Shown: piece after piece, positions 35,910 through 44,981 of the stretch
How positions within the stretch are numbered: the stretch's first letter is position 1
Layout of the letters: every line of letters starts with the position of its first letter
From: an uncultured Dysosmobacter sp.
GTDB taxonomy: Bacteria; Bacillota; Clostridia; Oscillospirales; Oscillospiraceae
Length of the DNA: 64,000 bases
Direction: 5' to 3'
Assembly: GCA_934563745.1 (NCBI GenBank)
Contig: CAKTHE010000008.1
Span: forward strand, 1 to 64,000
Notes under the pieces: model-generated
What the model saw: only the letters and a program-made list of their open reading frames with translations
What the model was told of the DNA's origin: nothing
Databases searched by the model: none
Program-made: the position numbers and the translations under genes

Positions 35910-37855
35910 TCCTGGCCCGGTCGGCCGGTTTTTGCTACGGGGTGCGCCGCGCGGTGGAGCTGGCGGAGCAGACGGCAGCGGAGGCCGGCAGCTGCTGGAT
36001 GCTGGGCGACCTGATCCATAACACACATGTGGTGGAGGAGCTGGCCCGGCAGGGTGCGCGGAAAACCGAGGATTTTCATCAGCTTGCGCCGGGGGAGACC
36101 GTTGTGATTCGTTCCCACGGCGAGCTGAAATCGGTGCTGGAGGAACTGGAGGAACGGGGTGTGCGCTGCGTCAACGCCACCTGCCCGAATGTGGTGCGGA
36201 TCCAGCATTTGGTAGCGGAAGCGGACCGGGAGGGGCGCCAGGTCCTTCTTATCGGCGAGCCGCACCACCCGGAGGTGATCGGGATCGCCAGCTGGTGTGC
36301 CCATCCGGTCATCGCAGACGGGCCGGAGGCGGTGGCGGCCTGGCTGAAGGCCAATCCGCAGGCGCGGGAGGAGCCGCTGAGCGTTGTGGCGCAGACGACC
36401 TGTATTCGTGATCTTTATGAAGGTTCTGTAAAAATCCTAAAAAAACAGTGTACAAACTTAAAAATCTTTGATACAATATGTGATGCTACGCATAAGCGTC
36501 AGTCTGAAGCGGCGGAAATCGCCGCCCGGGTGGACGTGATGGTCGTTGTGGGAGACCGTAAAAGCGCCAACACCAGGCACCTGACTGAGATCTGTGCAGA
36601 GCGCTGTCCGCGCGTGCTTCAAATCGAAAGTGCGGACGAGCTTTCGCCGCAGGTCTTTGCAGGCTGCACGGCTGCGGGGCTTACGGCCGGCGCTTCAACG
36701 CCTGCTGGCATCATTAAGGAGGTATATGCAACCATGAGTGAAGAAATCAAAGCGGCCGAGGGCAAGGAAGAATCCTTCGAGGAATTACTGAATCAGTCTT
36801 TCAAAACTTTAAATACAGGAGAGAAGGTAACCGGCATCGTCACGGCCATTACCCCGACTGAGGTACAGGTCGACGTGGGCGCAAAGCAGGCTGCATACAT
36901 CAAGCTGAGCGAACTGTCTGACGATCCCAACGTGAAGCCCGAGGATATTGTCCACGTGGGCGACGAAATCGAAACGTACATCATCCGCGTCAACGACGTG
37001 GAGGGCTACGCCGAGCTGTCCAAGAAGCGCCTGGATACGGTGAAGGTCTGGGAGAATATCGAAAAGGCCGTCGAGGAAAAGACCGTCATGGAAGGCGTTG
37101 TCACGGAAGAGAACAAGGGCGGCATCGTGGTGTCCGTCAAGGGTGTCCGCGTGTTTGTTCCCGCTTCCCAGAGCGGCCTGCCCCGCGGGGCTGAGCTGTC
37201 GGCTCTGCTCAAGCAGAAGGTGCAGCTGCGCATTACGGAGGTCAATCGTGCCCGCCGCCGTGTGGTCGGCTCTATCCGCGCCGTCCAGCAGGAAGCCCGT
37301 CAGGCGGCTCAGGCCGAGCTGTGGGCCAACATTGAAGTGGGCAAGCACTACACCGGCACGGTGAAGTCCATGACCTCCTATGGTGTGTTTGTGGACATCG
37401 GCGGTGTGGACGGCATGGTTCATATCTCTGAGCTGAGCTGGAGCCGGATCAAGACTCCCTCTGAGGTCTGCAAGGTCGGCGATACGCTGGATGTGTACGT
37501 GATTTCTTATGATCCGGAAAAGAAGAAGATCTCCCTGGGCGTCAAGGATAAGAGCGTGGATCCCTGGCAGACCTTTATGGACAAGTATCAGGTGGGCGAC
37601 GTGGCTTCCGTCAAGATCGTGAAGCTGATGAGCTTCGGTGCCTTTGCGGAGGTTGTGCCCGGCGTAGACGGCCTGATCCATATTTCCCAGATTGCGGATC
37701 GCCGCATCGATAAGCCGGAGGATGTGCTGTCCGAGGGCCAGATCGTGGATGCTAAGATCACCGCGATCGACGAGGAAAAGAAGAAGATCTCTCTGTCGAT
37801 CCGTGCGCTGCTGAACGCTTCCGAAGAGGAACCGGCGGCTGAGACGGAGGAGTAA
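35897..37855 (+). CDS. ispH-rpsA: Fused HMBPP reductase (IspH) / ribosomal protein S1
   Basis: A 652-residue two-part protein. Residues 1 to about 279 are IspH, the last MEP-pathway enzyme; the three iron-sulfur ligands are Cys13 (GFCYGV), a Cys near 96 (NATCPNV) and Cys195 ([10 protein letters not shown]). Residues 280-652 are S1, with four S1/OB repeats (about 311-382, 395-462, 480-550, 567-640); the third and fourth share SYGVF/SFGAF and DGxxHISxL/I patterns. The same fusion is known in other Clostridia. The junction holds a strong Shine-Dalgarno and in-frame ATG, and a promoter-like sequence lies upstream inside ispH, so a free S1 is likely made too. Confidence 0.96.
   Translation: MGDVILARSAGFCYGVRRAVELAEQTAAEAGSCWMLGDLIHNTHVVEELARQGARKTEDFHQLAPGETVVIRSHGELKSVLEELEERGVRCVNATCPNVVRIQHLVAEADREGRQVLLIGEPHHPEVIGIASWCAHPVIADGPEAVAAWLKANPQAREEPLSVVAQTTCIRDLYEGSVKILKKQCTNLKIFDTICDATHKRQSEAAEIAARVDVMVVVGDRKSANTRHLTEICAERCPRVLQIESADELSPQVFAGCTAAGLTAGASTPAGIIKEVYATMSEEIKAAEGKEESFEELLNQSFKTLNTGEKVTGIVTAITPTEVQVDVGAKQAAYIKLSELSDDPNVKPEDIVHVGDEIETYIIRVNDVEGYAELSKKRLDTVKVWENIEKAVEEKTVMEGVVTEENKGGIVVSVKGVRVFVPASQSGLPRGAELSALLKQKVQLRITEVNRARRRVVGSIRAVQQEARQAAQAELWANIEVGKHYTGTVKSMTSYGVFVDIGGVDGMVHISELSWSRIKTPSEVCKVGDTLDVYVISYDPEKKKISLGVKDKSVDPWQTFMDKYQVGDVASVKIVKLMSFGAFAEVVPGVDGLIHISQIADRRIDKPEDVLSEGQIVDAKITAIDEEKKKISLSIRALLNASEEEPAAETEE
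36449..36477 (+). promoter_or_regulatory. Candidate internal promoter for rpsA inside ispH
   Basis: TGTACA (36449-36454), 17-bp spacer, TACAAT (36472-36477). It lies in an AT-rich island (about 36425-36482) built from codons that are rare in the neighbouring sequence (CTA, TTA, ATA, ACA). The -10 overlaps the codons next to the Cys195 cluster ligand. Transcripts would start near 36484, about 250 nt before the internal S1 start. Confidence 0.55.
36716..36736 (+). promoter_or_regulatory. Internal Shine-Dalgarno and ATG for separate S1 translation
   Basis: AAGGAGG (36716-36722) lies 11 nt before an in-frame ATG (36734-36736) at the exact IspH/S1 junction. Initiation here would give a 373-residue four-repeat S1 ending at 37855. 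A full anti-SD match by chance at the junction is unlikely. Confidence 0.7.
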
Positions 37856-37867
37856 TTCTCAAATCAC

Positions 37868-37901
37868 GAAAAGAGCGGAGGCTGTGCCTTCGCTCTTTTT
37901 T
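37868..37901 (+). terminator. Terminator after ispH-rpsA
   Basis: A stem of about 14 bp with one G-T pair (AAAAGAGCGGAGGC with GCCTTCGCTCTTTT) around TGT, ending in a T run. Confidence 0.92.
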
Positions 37902-37937
37902 GCTTTGGCGAACGCCTTTGCCGACAGAGGGGAGCGG

Positions 37938-37966
37938 TTGCAATCTGCATGGAAGTATGCTACCAT
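37938..37966 (+). promoter_or_regulatory. Candidate promoter of the CoA-transferase gene
   Basis: TTGCAA (37938-37943), 17-bp spacer, TACCAT (37961-37966); moderate match. The start codon is about 80 bp downstream. Confidence 0.5.
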
Positions 37967-38048
37967 TTCCAAAGAATGCCTCGAAAACCGCTCGGCAAAC
38001 GGAGGATCGGACGGAGACTGCGGGGCACTTGAGACGGAGGAGGCTTCT

Positions 38049-39392
38049 ATGTCTTATCAGGAAGAATACCAGAAAAAACGGGTCTCGGCGGCGGAAATTG
38101 CCGCGAAGGTACAATCCGGCATGTGGCTGGATTTCGGATGGAGCACCTGCTCGGTCAATGCGCTGGATCACGCCATTGCGCAGCGCGCGGAGGAGCTGGA
38201 GGATGTCAAGATCCGGGGCGGCGTCCTGACCCGCCGGCTGGCTATCGCGGATGTGCCCCATGCGCCGGCGCACTTTACATGGAACTCCTGGCATATGAGC
38301 GGGATCGAGCGGAAGATGATGCAGGAGGGGCTGGCGTATTACAGTCCCGGCCGCTATTCGGAGCTGCCCAGCTATTATAAGCGCATTACGCCTCCGGACA
38401 TTGCCATGTGCCAGGTGACGCCGATGGATGAGCATGGGTACTTCAATTTCGGGCCCAGCGGCTCCCACCAGGCGGCGGTTTTTGCCCAGGCCAAGTGCGT
38501 GGTGGTGGAGGTAAACCGGAATATTCCGCGCTGTCTGGGCGGATATGATTCCGGAATCCACATCAGCCAGGTGGATTACATCGTGGAGGGAGAGAATCCC
38601 CCCATGGAAGAAATGCCCCCGGCCGGAGAGCTCAGTGCGGTGGATCTGGCGGTTGCGGATCTGGTTGTTCCTGAGATTTCCAGCGGTGCCTGTTTGCAGT
38701 TGGGGATCGGCTCCATGCCCAGCGCAGTGGGGAAGCGGATCGCCGAGTCGGATCTGAAGGATCTGGGCGTTCATACGGAAATGTATGTGGACGCCTTTGT
38801 GGATATGGCCGAGGCGGGCAAGCTTTCCTGCGCGAAAAAGTCCATTGACCGGGGACGCCAGGTCTACACCTTTGCGGCCGGTACACAGCGGCTTTATGAT
38901 TATTTGAATGATAATCCGGCGTGCATGATTGCACCGGTGGATTACGTCAATGATGTGGCGCGGGTTTCGAGCATTGAAAATTTCATTTCCATCAACGGAG
39001 CCGTGGATGTGGACCTGTTCGGCCAGGTCAACGCGGAGTCGGCGGGGACGCGGCAGATCAGCGGTGCCGGCGGGCAGCAGGATTTTGTTCTGGGGGCCTA
39101 TCTTTCCCGGGGCGGGAAAAGCTTTATCTGCTTTTCCTCCACGTTCCGGGATAAAAAGACCGGGGAGCTCAAATCCCGGATCCGCCCGACCCTGCAGGAA
39201 GGCTCCGTGGTCACGTCGACCCGGACCAATGCGCAGTGGCTGGTTACGGAATACGGGAAGGTCAATCTCAAGGGCCTGTCCGTTTGGGAGCGGGCCGAAG
39301 GGCTGATCGGGATTGCCCACCCCCAGTTTCGGGAGGAGCTGATCCGTGCGGCGGAGGCGATGCATATCTGGCGCAGATCCAACCGCATTTAA
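38049..39392 (+). CDS. Acetyl-CoA hydrolase/transferase family, probable butyryl-CoA:acetate CoA-transferase
   Basis: A 447-residue class I CoA-transferase of the 4-hydroxybutyrate/butyryl-CoA:acetate type. The family start [19 protein letters not shown] is present, with [12 protein letters not shown], a [19 protein letters not shown] stretch near 242 that I take to hold the CoA-binding catalytic glutamate, and [20 protein letters not shown] near 335. The length is right for but/cat-type enzymes of gut butyrate producers, where it moves CoA from butyryl-CoA to acetate in the last step. A 4-hydroxybutyrate or propionate substrate cannot be excluded. GGAGG precedes ATG 38049. Single-gene unit. 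Confidence 0.9.
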   Translation: MSYQEEYQKKRVSAAEIAAKVQSGMWLDFGWSTCSVNALDHAIAQRAEELEDVKIRGGVLTRRLAIADVPHAPAHFTWNSWHMSGIERKMMQEGLAYYSPGRYSELPSYYKRITPPDIAMCQVTPMDEHGYFNFGPSGSHQAAVFAQAKCVVVEVNRNIPRCLGGYDSGIHISQVDYIVEGENPPMEEMPPAGELSAVDLAVADLVVPEISSGACLQLGIGSMPSAVGKRIAESDLKDLGVHTEMYVDAFVDMAEAGKLSCAKKSIDRGRQVYTFAAGTQRLYDYLNDNPACMIAPVDYVNDVARVSSIENFISINGAVDVDLFGQVNAESAGTRQISGAGGQQDFVLGAYLSRGGKSFICFSSTFRDKKTGELKSRIRPTLQEGSVVTSTRTNAQWLVTEYGKVNLKGLSVWERAEGLIGIAHPQFREELIRAAEAMHIWRRSNRI

Positions 39393-39420
39393 AAAGAAGG
39401 GGGGCGACCCCCTTCTTTTC
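39391..39420 (+). terminator. Terminator after the CoA-transferase gene
   Basis: AAAAGAAGGGGG pairs with CCCCCTTCTTTT around a short GC-rich loop. Confidence 0.88.
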
Positions 39421-39448
39421 CTTTGCAGCCGGGCGGCCGGATTAAAAC

Positions 39449-39477
39449 TTGTAAATCAGGCGGCGGTTCTGTATAAT
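39449..39477 (+). promoter_or_regulatory. Promoter of carD-ispD-ispF
   Basis: TTGTAA (39449-39454), 17-bp spacer, TATAAT (39472-39477). Confidence 0.75.
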
Positions 39478-39535
39478 GGTTTTGCATAGCAGGCAGGACT
39501 TGACGGAAATGACGGAGACGGAAAGGAGCAGCCCC

Positions 39536-40033
39536 ATGTTCGGTGTCGGCGACCGGGTCACGCACCCCATGCATGGCGCAGGGGTGATCGACGCCGTCGT
39601 GCAGGAGCGGACCTGCAGCGGCATACGCGACTACTATGTGTTCAGAACCGTGGCGGGAAACCTGCTTTTAAAGATCCCGGTTGCCAGTGCCGGGACGGTG
39701 GGCCTACGGACAGTGATCCCTTCCGGAGAGGCGGAAAAGCTGATCCGGGCGCTTCCGGAGCTGGAGACAGTCGACCATGAAAACTGGAACAAGCGCTATC
39801 GGGAGCATTTGCTTCTGATCAAGAGCGGGGATCTTTACGCGGTGGCCCGGGTCATCAAAAGCCTGCTGATTCGGGACCGCAGGCGCGGCCTTTCCACGGG
39901 GGAGCGGCGGCTGCTGGGCAGTGCGCGGAAGATCCTGGTTTCTGAGCTGGCGCTTTCCAGGCAGGCGGACTACGCGCATACGGAGGCACAGATCTTCCGG
40001 GCCATGCGGACAGGCTTGAATTGTGAAGAATGA
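39536..40033 (+). CDS. CarD/CdnL family transcriptional regulator
   Basis: A 165-residue RNA-polymerase-binding regulator. The N-terminal Tudor-like CarD_CdnL domain begins FGVGDRVTHPMHGAGVIDAV; the C-terminal helical domain (about 75-160) includes WNKRYREHLLLIKSGDLYAV, RRRGLSTGERRLLGSARKIL. It should stabilise open complexes through the beta lobe and upstream DNA. In many Firmicutes carD stands directly ahead of ispD, as here. GAAAGGAG precedes the ATG. It overlaps no clear ispD start (17 bp to ATG 40050). Confidence 0.93.
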   Translation: MFGVGDRVTHPMHGAGVIDAVVQERTCSGIRDYYVFRTVAGNLLLKIPVASAGTVGLRTVIPSGEAEKLIRALPELETVDHENWNKRYREHLLLIKSGDLYAVARVIKSLLIRDRRRGLSTGERRLLGSARKILVSELALSRQADYAHTEAQIFRAMRTGLNCEE

Positions 40034-40049
40034 AAGGAATCGGTTCCAG

Positions 40050-40778
40050 ATGGCTTTTTTCAAAAAACTGAGACAGAGCCGCCGGCCCCGGTGCATTGCA
40101 CTGGTTGCGGCAGCCGGGCAGTCCACACGGATGGGCGGCGGACAAAGCAAACTGCTGCTGCCGCTGGATGGGATCCCGGTCCTTGTCCGGACGCTGACTG
40201 CGCTGGCACAGGCGGAATCCATTGACGGAATTGTGATCGCGGCCCGGGAGGAGGACATCGTTCCCTTCGGAGACCTTTGCAGCACCTATGGAATTGCCAA
40301 GCCGGTCAAGATCGTCCGGGGCGGAGCCAGCCGGGCGGAATCGGTGCTGCTGGCTGCGCTGGAGGCGGATGAGCAGGCGCAGCTGCTGGCCGTTCAGGAT
40401 GGGGCACGTCCTTTGGTGCGTCCGGAGCTGATCGACGAGACGGTGCGGGCCGCCATTCGCTGCGAGGCGGTGGCTCCTGCGGTGGCGCTGAAGGATACGG
40501 TGAAGGAAGCGGACCGGGACGGCCGCGTGCTTTCCACGCCGGACCGGGCCGCGCTGCGGGCCGTACAGACGCCGCAGGTTTTTTCGGCGGATCTGCTCAA
40601 GGCCGCCCTGCAGGAGGCAATCGCGTCCGGAAGCACGATCACGGATGACTGCAGCGCGGTGGAACGCCTGGGCAAGGCGGTGTATCTGATCCCAGGCGAT
40701 GAGGAGAATCTGAAGATCACAACGCCGCTGGATCTGATCGTTGCAGAGGCGATTTTGGAGAGGAGGCAGGCGCTTTGA
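40050..40778 (+). CDS. ispD: 2-C-methyl-D-erythritol 4-phosphate cytidylyltransferase
   Basis: MEP-pathway enzyme of 242 residues joining CTP to [20 protein letters not shown] (about 18-34) is the nucleotide-binding loop; VQDGARPLV near 118 and TPQVF near 180 are the other active-site regions. AAAGGA lies about 11 nt before ATG 40050. A GTG at 40023 would give a longer, unsupported N-terminus overlapping carD. It overlaps ispF by 4 bp. Confidence 0.94.
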   Translation: MAFFKKLRQSRRPRCIALVAAAGQSTRMGGGQSKLLLPLDGIPVLVRTLTALAQAESIDGIVIAAREEDIVPFGDLCSTYGIAKPVKIVRGGASRAESVLLAALEADEQAQLLAVQDGARPLVRPELIDETVRAAIRCEAVAPAVALKDTVKEADRDGRVLSTPDRAALRAVQTPQVFSADLLKAALQEAIASGSTITDDCSAVERLGKAVYLIPGDEENLKITTPLDLIVAEAILERRQAL

Positions 40779-41263
40779 CCGGCTTACGGATTGGACAGGG
40801 ATATGATGTTCACCGCCTGCAGAGCGGGCGCCCACTGATTCTGGGCGGCGTTTCGATCCCCTATGAGCGGGGGCTGGAAGGACACTCCGATGCGGATGTG
40901 CTGGTGCACGCGCTGATGGATGCGCTACTGGGGGCGGCCGGACTGGGGGATATCGGCGCGCTGTTTCCGGACACGGACCCGGCCTATGCCGGCATTTCCA
41001 GCCTGGAACTGCTGCGGAGGGTCGGAGATGCCTTGAAAGAACACGGGTTTTCCGTTGTCAATGCGGATGTTACCCTCATTGCGCAGGCGCCCAAGGTTGC
41101 GCCCTATAAAGACACGATGGCGACGAATATCGCCCGGGCGCTCGGCATCCGCCGTGAGCAGATCCTTGTGAAGGCCACCACGGAAGAGGGGCTTGGCTTT
41201 ACCGGACGGGGCGAGGGAATGGCCGCCATGGCCGTGGCGCTTTTGGAACGGGAAGCGTCCTGA
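40775..41263 (+). CDS. ispF: 2-C-methyl-D-erythritol 2,4-cyclodiphosphate synthase
   Basis: A 162-residue zinc enzyme that follows IspE in the MEP route; a trimer by family. [11 protein letters not shown] (about 5-15) holds the Asp and His metal ligands, and [19 protein letters not shown] near 36-54 the third His. It uses a TTG start overlapping the ispD stop (TTGA), preceded by GAGAGGAGG. ispE is not in the window. Confidence 0.96.
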   Translation: MTGLRIGQGYDVHRLQSGRPLILGGVSIPYERGLEGHSDADVLVHALMDALLGAAGLGDIGALFPDTDPAYAGISSLELLRRVGDALKEHGFSVVNADVTLIAQAPKVAPYKDTMATNIARALGIRREQILVKATTEEGLGFTGRGEGMAAMAVALLEREAS

Positions 41264-41289
41264 GAGTGAAAAAAGAACATGTCATGCGA

Positions 41290-41320
41290 CGCGCGGTGCC
41301 GAATCTGTCGGCACTGCGCG
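41290..41320 (+). other. Long hairpin upstream of the DUF3343 gene
   Basis: CGCGCGGTGCCGA (41290-41302) pairs with TCGGCACTGCGCG (41308-41320), a 13-bp stem with one mismatch and a 5-nt loop, and flanking bases can pair further. No T tract follows. It could end ispF transcripts by another route or act in the leader of the next gene. Confidence 0.6.
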
Positions 41321-41374
41321 TTCGTCACATTGCGGGCTGTGCGTCATAAGCTGGTTAAGAGAGGAGGAGTGTCT

Positions 41375-41626
41375 ATGGAACACTATCTGATCATTGCGCG
41401 GTCCATTACCCAGGCGCAGCGCTTCGAATCCACGCTTTCCAAAGCCGGCATACCCAGCCGCTTGTTTCGGGCGCCGCGGGAGCTTGCCGAATGGGGCTGC
41501 GCCTATGCTGTGCAGATTTCTGAACGCTTGCTGCCCCAAGCGCTGACAGCGCTGCACCGGGGCGGACTGAGCCCTGTGAAAATATATTTGAGCAACCAGG
41601 AGGGATACCGGGAGGCTGTGCTATGA
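41375..41626 (+). CDS. DUF3343 protein, putative Se/S carrier-like
   Basis: An 83-residue protein of the DUF3343 (putative Se/S carrier-like) family. It starts EHYLIIARSITQAQRFES, contains PRELAEWGCAYAVQI with the conserved Cys42, and ends GLSPVKIYL. The fold is ferredoxin-like with the Cys as probable persulfide/selenide carrier. GAGAGGAGGAG precedes the ATG. It overlaps the cysteine-desulfurase gene by 4 bp (ATGA), a tight pairing that argues for a shared sulfur or selenium transfer role. The actual acceptor is unknown. Confidence 0.85.
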   Translation: MEHYLIIARSITQAQRFESTLSKAGIPSRLFRAPRELAEWGCAYAVQISERLLPQALTALHRGGLSPVKIYLSNQEGYREAVL

Positions 41627-42750
41627 TCTATCTGGATAACGCCGCCACCAGCTTTCAAAAGCCGCCCTCCGTCGGAGAGGCCATGCGCGCAGCGCTGCAG
41701 GAGTGCAGTTCTCCGGGCCGCGGCGGCTATCCGGCGGCAGCTCGGGCTGCGGAGACGGCCTACCGGTGCAGGGAGGCTGCGGCGGAACTGTTCCACCTGT
41801 CAGACCCGGAACGGGTGGTGTTTACCTTCAACGCGACCCACGGGCTGAATCTGGCGATCAAAAGTCTGGTCCGACCCGGAAGCCGGGTTGTTATCTCCGG
41901 TTATGAGCACAACGCCGTCACGCGCCCTCTGGCCGCGGCAGACCGGGTGGAGACGGTCGTGGCGGAGTCTCCGCTGTTTGACCCGGCGGCAGCGGAACAG
42001 GCCTTTCGCCGGGCGGTGCGCCCGGGAGACAGCGCTGTGATCTGCAGCTGTGTCTCCAACGTATTCGGAACAGTTTTGCCGGTGGAGCGGATCGCAGCCC
42101 TTTGCCGGGAGCGCGGGGTCCCGCTGATTCTGGACGCCTCGCAGTCTGCGGGGGTCCTTCCGCTGGATGTCGGGCAGATTCATCCGGCATTTGTCGCCAT
42201 GCCCGGGCATAAGGGACTTTACGGCCCCCAGGGGACCGGGCTTCTGCTCTGCGGTGAAGGGGTCCCGGTCACACCGCTGCTGGAGGGAGGGACCGGAAGC
42301 CTGTCCTTGCAGCAGACGATGCCGGAATTTCTGCCGGACCGTTTGGAGGCGGGGACCCACAATATGCCCGGAATCGCCGGGCTTTTGGCCGGAATCCGGT
42401 TCGTTGTAGACCGGGGGATCGGGCCCATCCGAGAGCACGAGCGATCCCTGGCGCTGACGGCGGCGGAGGGACTGCGGCATCTTCCGGGAATCGAGGTTTT
42501 TTACCGGGACGGTCTGGTGAATCAGTGCGGCGTGCTTTCATTCCGGGAACAAAAACGGGATCCGGAGGAGACGGCGGCGGCCCTGGCCGCGCGGGGGATC
42601 GCAGTGCGGGCGGGCTTTCATTGCGCACCCCTGGCCCACCGTACGGCGGGGACGCTGGATACCGGGACGGTCCGGGTCAGCTTTTCCCCTTTCAATACGG
42701 AGCGCCAGGTGTATTCCTTCCTTGCGGCCATGCGGGAAATCCGGACATGA
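41623..42750 (+). CDS. Cysteine desulfurase family aminotransferase (class V)
   Basis: PLP enzyme of 375 residues. MIYLDNAATSFQKPPSV is the family start; the PLP lysine is in PGHKGLYGPQGTG near 193, and the catalytic Cys in RAGFHCAPLAHRTAGT near 333. This matches the EF2568-type subgroup often found with selenium or molybdenum-hydroxylase genes and DUF3343, rather than IscS or SufS. It would draw sulfur or selenium from cysteine/selenocysteine and pass it to the DUF3343 protein. selD and related genes are not in the window. Confidence 0.9.
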   Translation: MIYLDNAATSFQKPPSVGEAMRAALQECSSPGRGGYPAAARAAETAYRCREAAAELFHLSDPERVVFTFNATHGLNLAIKSLVRPGSRVVISGYEHNAVTRPLAAADRVETVVAESPLFDPAAAEQAFRRAVRPGDSAVICSCVSNVFGTVLPVERIAALCRERGVPLILDASQSAGVLPLDVGQIHPAFVAMPGHKGLYGPQGTGLLLCGEGVPVTPLLEGGTGSLSLQQTMPEFLPDRLEAGTHNMPGIAGLLAGIRFVVDRGIGPIREHERSLALTAAEGLRHLPGIEVFYRDGLVNQCGVLSFREQKRDPEETAAALAARGIAVRAGFHCAPLAHRTAGTLDTGTVRVSFSPFNTERQVYSFLAAMREIRT

Positions 42751-42787
42751 AAATCTGAATTAACGGTGAATTTTAAAGCGTAGCTCC

Positions 42788-42816
42788 TTGCAATTGGGCT
42801 GTACTTTTTATATAAT
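42788..42816 (+). promoter_or_regulatory. Promoter of cdaA-cdaR
   Basis: TTGCAA (42788-42793), 17-bp spacer, TATAAT (42811-42816). The predicted start near 42823 excludes ATG 42827 as a practical start and supports ATG 42851. Confidence 0.82.
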
Positions 42817-42850
42817 AAGTACATTCATGGCAGGGAAGGATGGGAGAAGA

Positions 42851-43729
42851 ATGCTTTCCACTTTTATGGGAGATCTGGTCAGATACCTGATGACGATCCA
42901 GATTTCGGATGTCGTTGATATGGCTATCATGGCCTTCGCCTGCTACAAGCTGCTGACGCTGGTCAAATCCTCCCGTGCGGCCAGCCTGCTCAAGGGGATC
43001 CTGATCCTTCTGGTTGCCCTGTGGCTTTCATCTCTTCTGAAGCTTCACGGCATCAATTATCTGATGGACCGGATGGTCTCCTGGGGCGTTTTGGCACTGA
43101 TCATTCTTTTCCAGCCGGAGATCCGCCACATTCTCGAGCAGATGGGCAGCCAGAAGCTGAACCTTTTGAATCTGTTTGCCCACAGCGAGGTTTCCAGCAA
43201 TATGGAGCATACCATCAGCCAGACAGTGCTGGCCTGCACGGAGATGTCGAAATCCCGCACGGGCGTGCTGATCGTTTTTGAACGGGACATTCTGCTGGAT
43301 GATCTGGTCCGCAGCGGTACAGTCCTCAATGCGGATGTTTCCAGCGAGCTTCTGAAGAATATCTTTTTCGTGAAGGCACCCATGCATGACGGCGCCGTGA
43401 TCGTGCGGCAGGGCCGGATTCTGGGTGCCGGTTGTATGCTGCCGCTTTCCAAAAACGTGAATCTTTCCCGGGATCTTGGCATGCGGCACCGTGCCGGCAT
43501 CGGCATGAGTGAAAATTCGGATGCCGTGGTGGTGATCGTGTCGGAGGAGACGGGGTCCATTTCGGTGGCCATCGGCGGCATGCTCAAGCGGCACCTGACG
43601 TCGGAGACCTTGGAAAAGCTGCTGCGCAACGAGCTTTTGCCGCAGGAGCCGACGGAACCGGAAAAGCGCAAGTTCACGCTGGCCGGTCTCCTTCGCTCCA
43701 GAAAGGACGGGGATGACGATGCCGAATAA
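42851..43729 (+). CDS. cdaA: Diadenylate cyclase CdaA
   Basis: Membrane-bound c-di-AMP synthase of 292 residues. Three N-terminal transmembrane helices (about 5-90) are followed by the DAC domain, with APMHDGAVIV (DGA motif, near 183) and MRHRAGIGMSE (RHR motif, near 215). c-di-AMP controls potassium and osmotic balance and cell wall. GGGAGAAG precedes ATG 42851. cdaR follows with a 17-bp overlap, the usual regulator pair; glmM is not here. Confidence 0.95.
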   Translation: MLSTFMGDLVRYLMTIQISDVVDMAIMAFACYKLLTLVKSSRAASLLKGILILLVALWLSSLLKLHGINYLMDRMVSWGVLALIILFQPEIRHILEQMGSQKLNLLNLFAHSEVSSNMEHTISQTVLACTEMSKSRTGVLIVFERDILLDDLVRSGTVLNADVSSELLKNIFFVKAPMHDGAVIVRQGRILGAGCMLPLSKNVNLSRDLGMRHRAGIGMSENSDAVVVIVSEETGSISVAIGGMLKRHLTSETLEKLLRNELLPQEPTEPEKRKFTLAGLLRSRKDGDDDAE

Positions 43730-44963
43730 AGGCTGGACCGGAAGAAAAATTCTTTATTTTGCGGTTTCTGTTCTGGTGTCGGTGTGCATCTGGTTTTATG
43801 TGGATGAAAAAGACGGACGCCGCGTGGACAAAACCATTGAAAATATCCCGATCACCTATGTGGGGACGGACACGGCCCTGGCGGATCGCGGACTGATGCT
43901 GATCGAAGAGGAGAGCGATACGTCTGTAACGCTGCAGCTGCAGGGGAAACGGCGCCTGATCGCGGCGCTGGATCCCGCGCAGGTCGGGATCCAGGTGGAT
44001 CTGAGCAGCGTGACCAGCACCGGTCAGCAGAGCATCAATTACCAGATTATCTATCCGGGAACGGAATTCCGCAATAACCTGACTGTCCGCTCGGCAAAGC
44101 CGTACACGGCCCGGGTGACCATAGGGGAGCTGTACCGTAAGGACGTGGAAATCCGCTGCGATATTCAGGGCACCGTCGCCGAAGGCTACATCGCCGGCGA
44201 GGTGGAGTTTGATCCCGGAACGCTGGAGATCCGCGGCGAGCAGGATAAGCTGGATGCGGTCAGCTATGCCAAGGTCAGCCTGAAGATTGACGAGCTTTCC
44301 CAGACGCTGACGCAGGAGCTTGACTATACGCTTTACAACGAGCAGGACGAGCCGGTGGACATGACGGGGATCCACGCCACGACCAATCAGATCAAGGTTA
44401 CACTGCCCATCAACGTCAGCAAAAAGCTGCCGCTGAAAATGAACTTCATCGAGTCGCCCGGTTCCAGCCTTTCCAACGTTTCCTACCGGATCGAGCCGGA
44501 ATCCGTAACGGTGTTCGGGGATGCGGAGCTTTTGAAGAACATCGATTCGATCACGCTGGACGATTTTGACCTTTCCAAACTGACCGAGGATACCACGTAC
44601 AGCTATACCATTCCGATCCCCGATGGGGTGGAGAATTCCAGCGGGGTCAGCCGTGCAACGCTGAAGATCCGGTTTAAGGATCTGGCCACGGTGCCCATTA
44701 CGGTAACGGATATCAGCTGCGAGAACATTCCGGAAGGGAAAACCGTAGAGGTCCTGACGAAGGAAGTAACGGTTGTCCTGCGGGGTACAACGGCGGATCT
44801 GGCGGAAGTCAGCGATGAAACCGTGTCGCTGGTTGCCGACCTGAAAAATGTAGATGCAGCCAGTGGCAGCTATACCGTGCCGGCCCGCGTGATGATTCAC
44901 ACCGGCGGAGACGTCGGCTCGACAGAGACTTATCAGATTCAGGTTCACATCGCAAGCGAGTGA
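43713..44963 (+). CDS. cdaR: CdaR, YbbR-domain regulator of CdaA
   Basis: A 416-residue protein with an N-terminal transmembrane helix (KILYFAVSVLVSVCIWFYV, about 11-29) and several extracellular YbbR repeats of about 85 residues (for example segments VDKTIENIPITYVG, RKDVEIRCDIQGTVAEGYIA, KLPLKMNFIESPGSSL and VPITVTDISCENIPEG). By family it binds CdaA and tunes c-di-AMP output. ATG 43713 follows AAAGGA; ATG 43719 is possible. Confidence 0.93.
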   Translation: MTMPNKGWTGRKILYFAVSVLVSVCIWFYVDEKDGRRVDKTIENIPITYVGTDTALADRGLMLIEEESDTSVTLQLQGKRRLIAALDPAQVGIQVDLSSVTSTGQQSINYQIIYPGTEFRNNLTVRSAKPYTARVTIGELYRKDVEIRCDIQGTVAEGYIAGEVEFDPGTLEIRGEQDKLDAVSYAKVSLKIDELSQTLTQELDYTLYNEQDEPVDMTGIHATTNQIKVTLPINVSKKLPLKMNFIESPGSSLSNVSYRIEPESVTVFGDAELLKNIDSITLDDFDLSKLTEDTTYSYTIPIPDGVENSSGVSRATLKIRFKDLATVPITVTDISCENIPEGKTVEVLTKEVTVVLRGTTADLAEVSDETVSLVADLKNVDAASGSYTVPARVMIHTGGDVGSTETYQIQVHIASE

Positions 44964-44981
44964 CTTTAAGGAGCGAAGACC

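Noticed and set aside
41267..41350. Possible 27-residue peptide from GTG 41267
   Set aside because: No Shine-Dalgarno, no recognisable features, and it crosses a hairpin; chance is the simpler reading.
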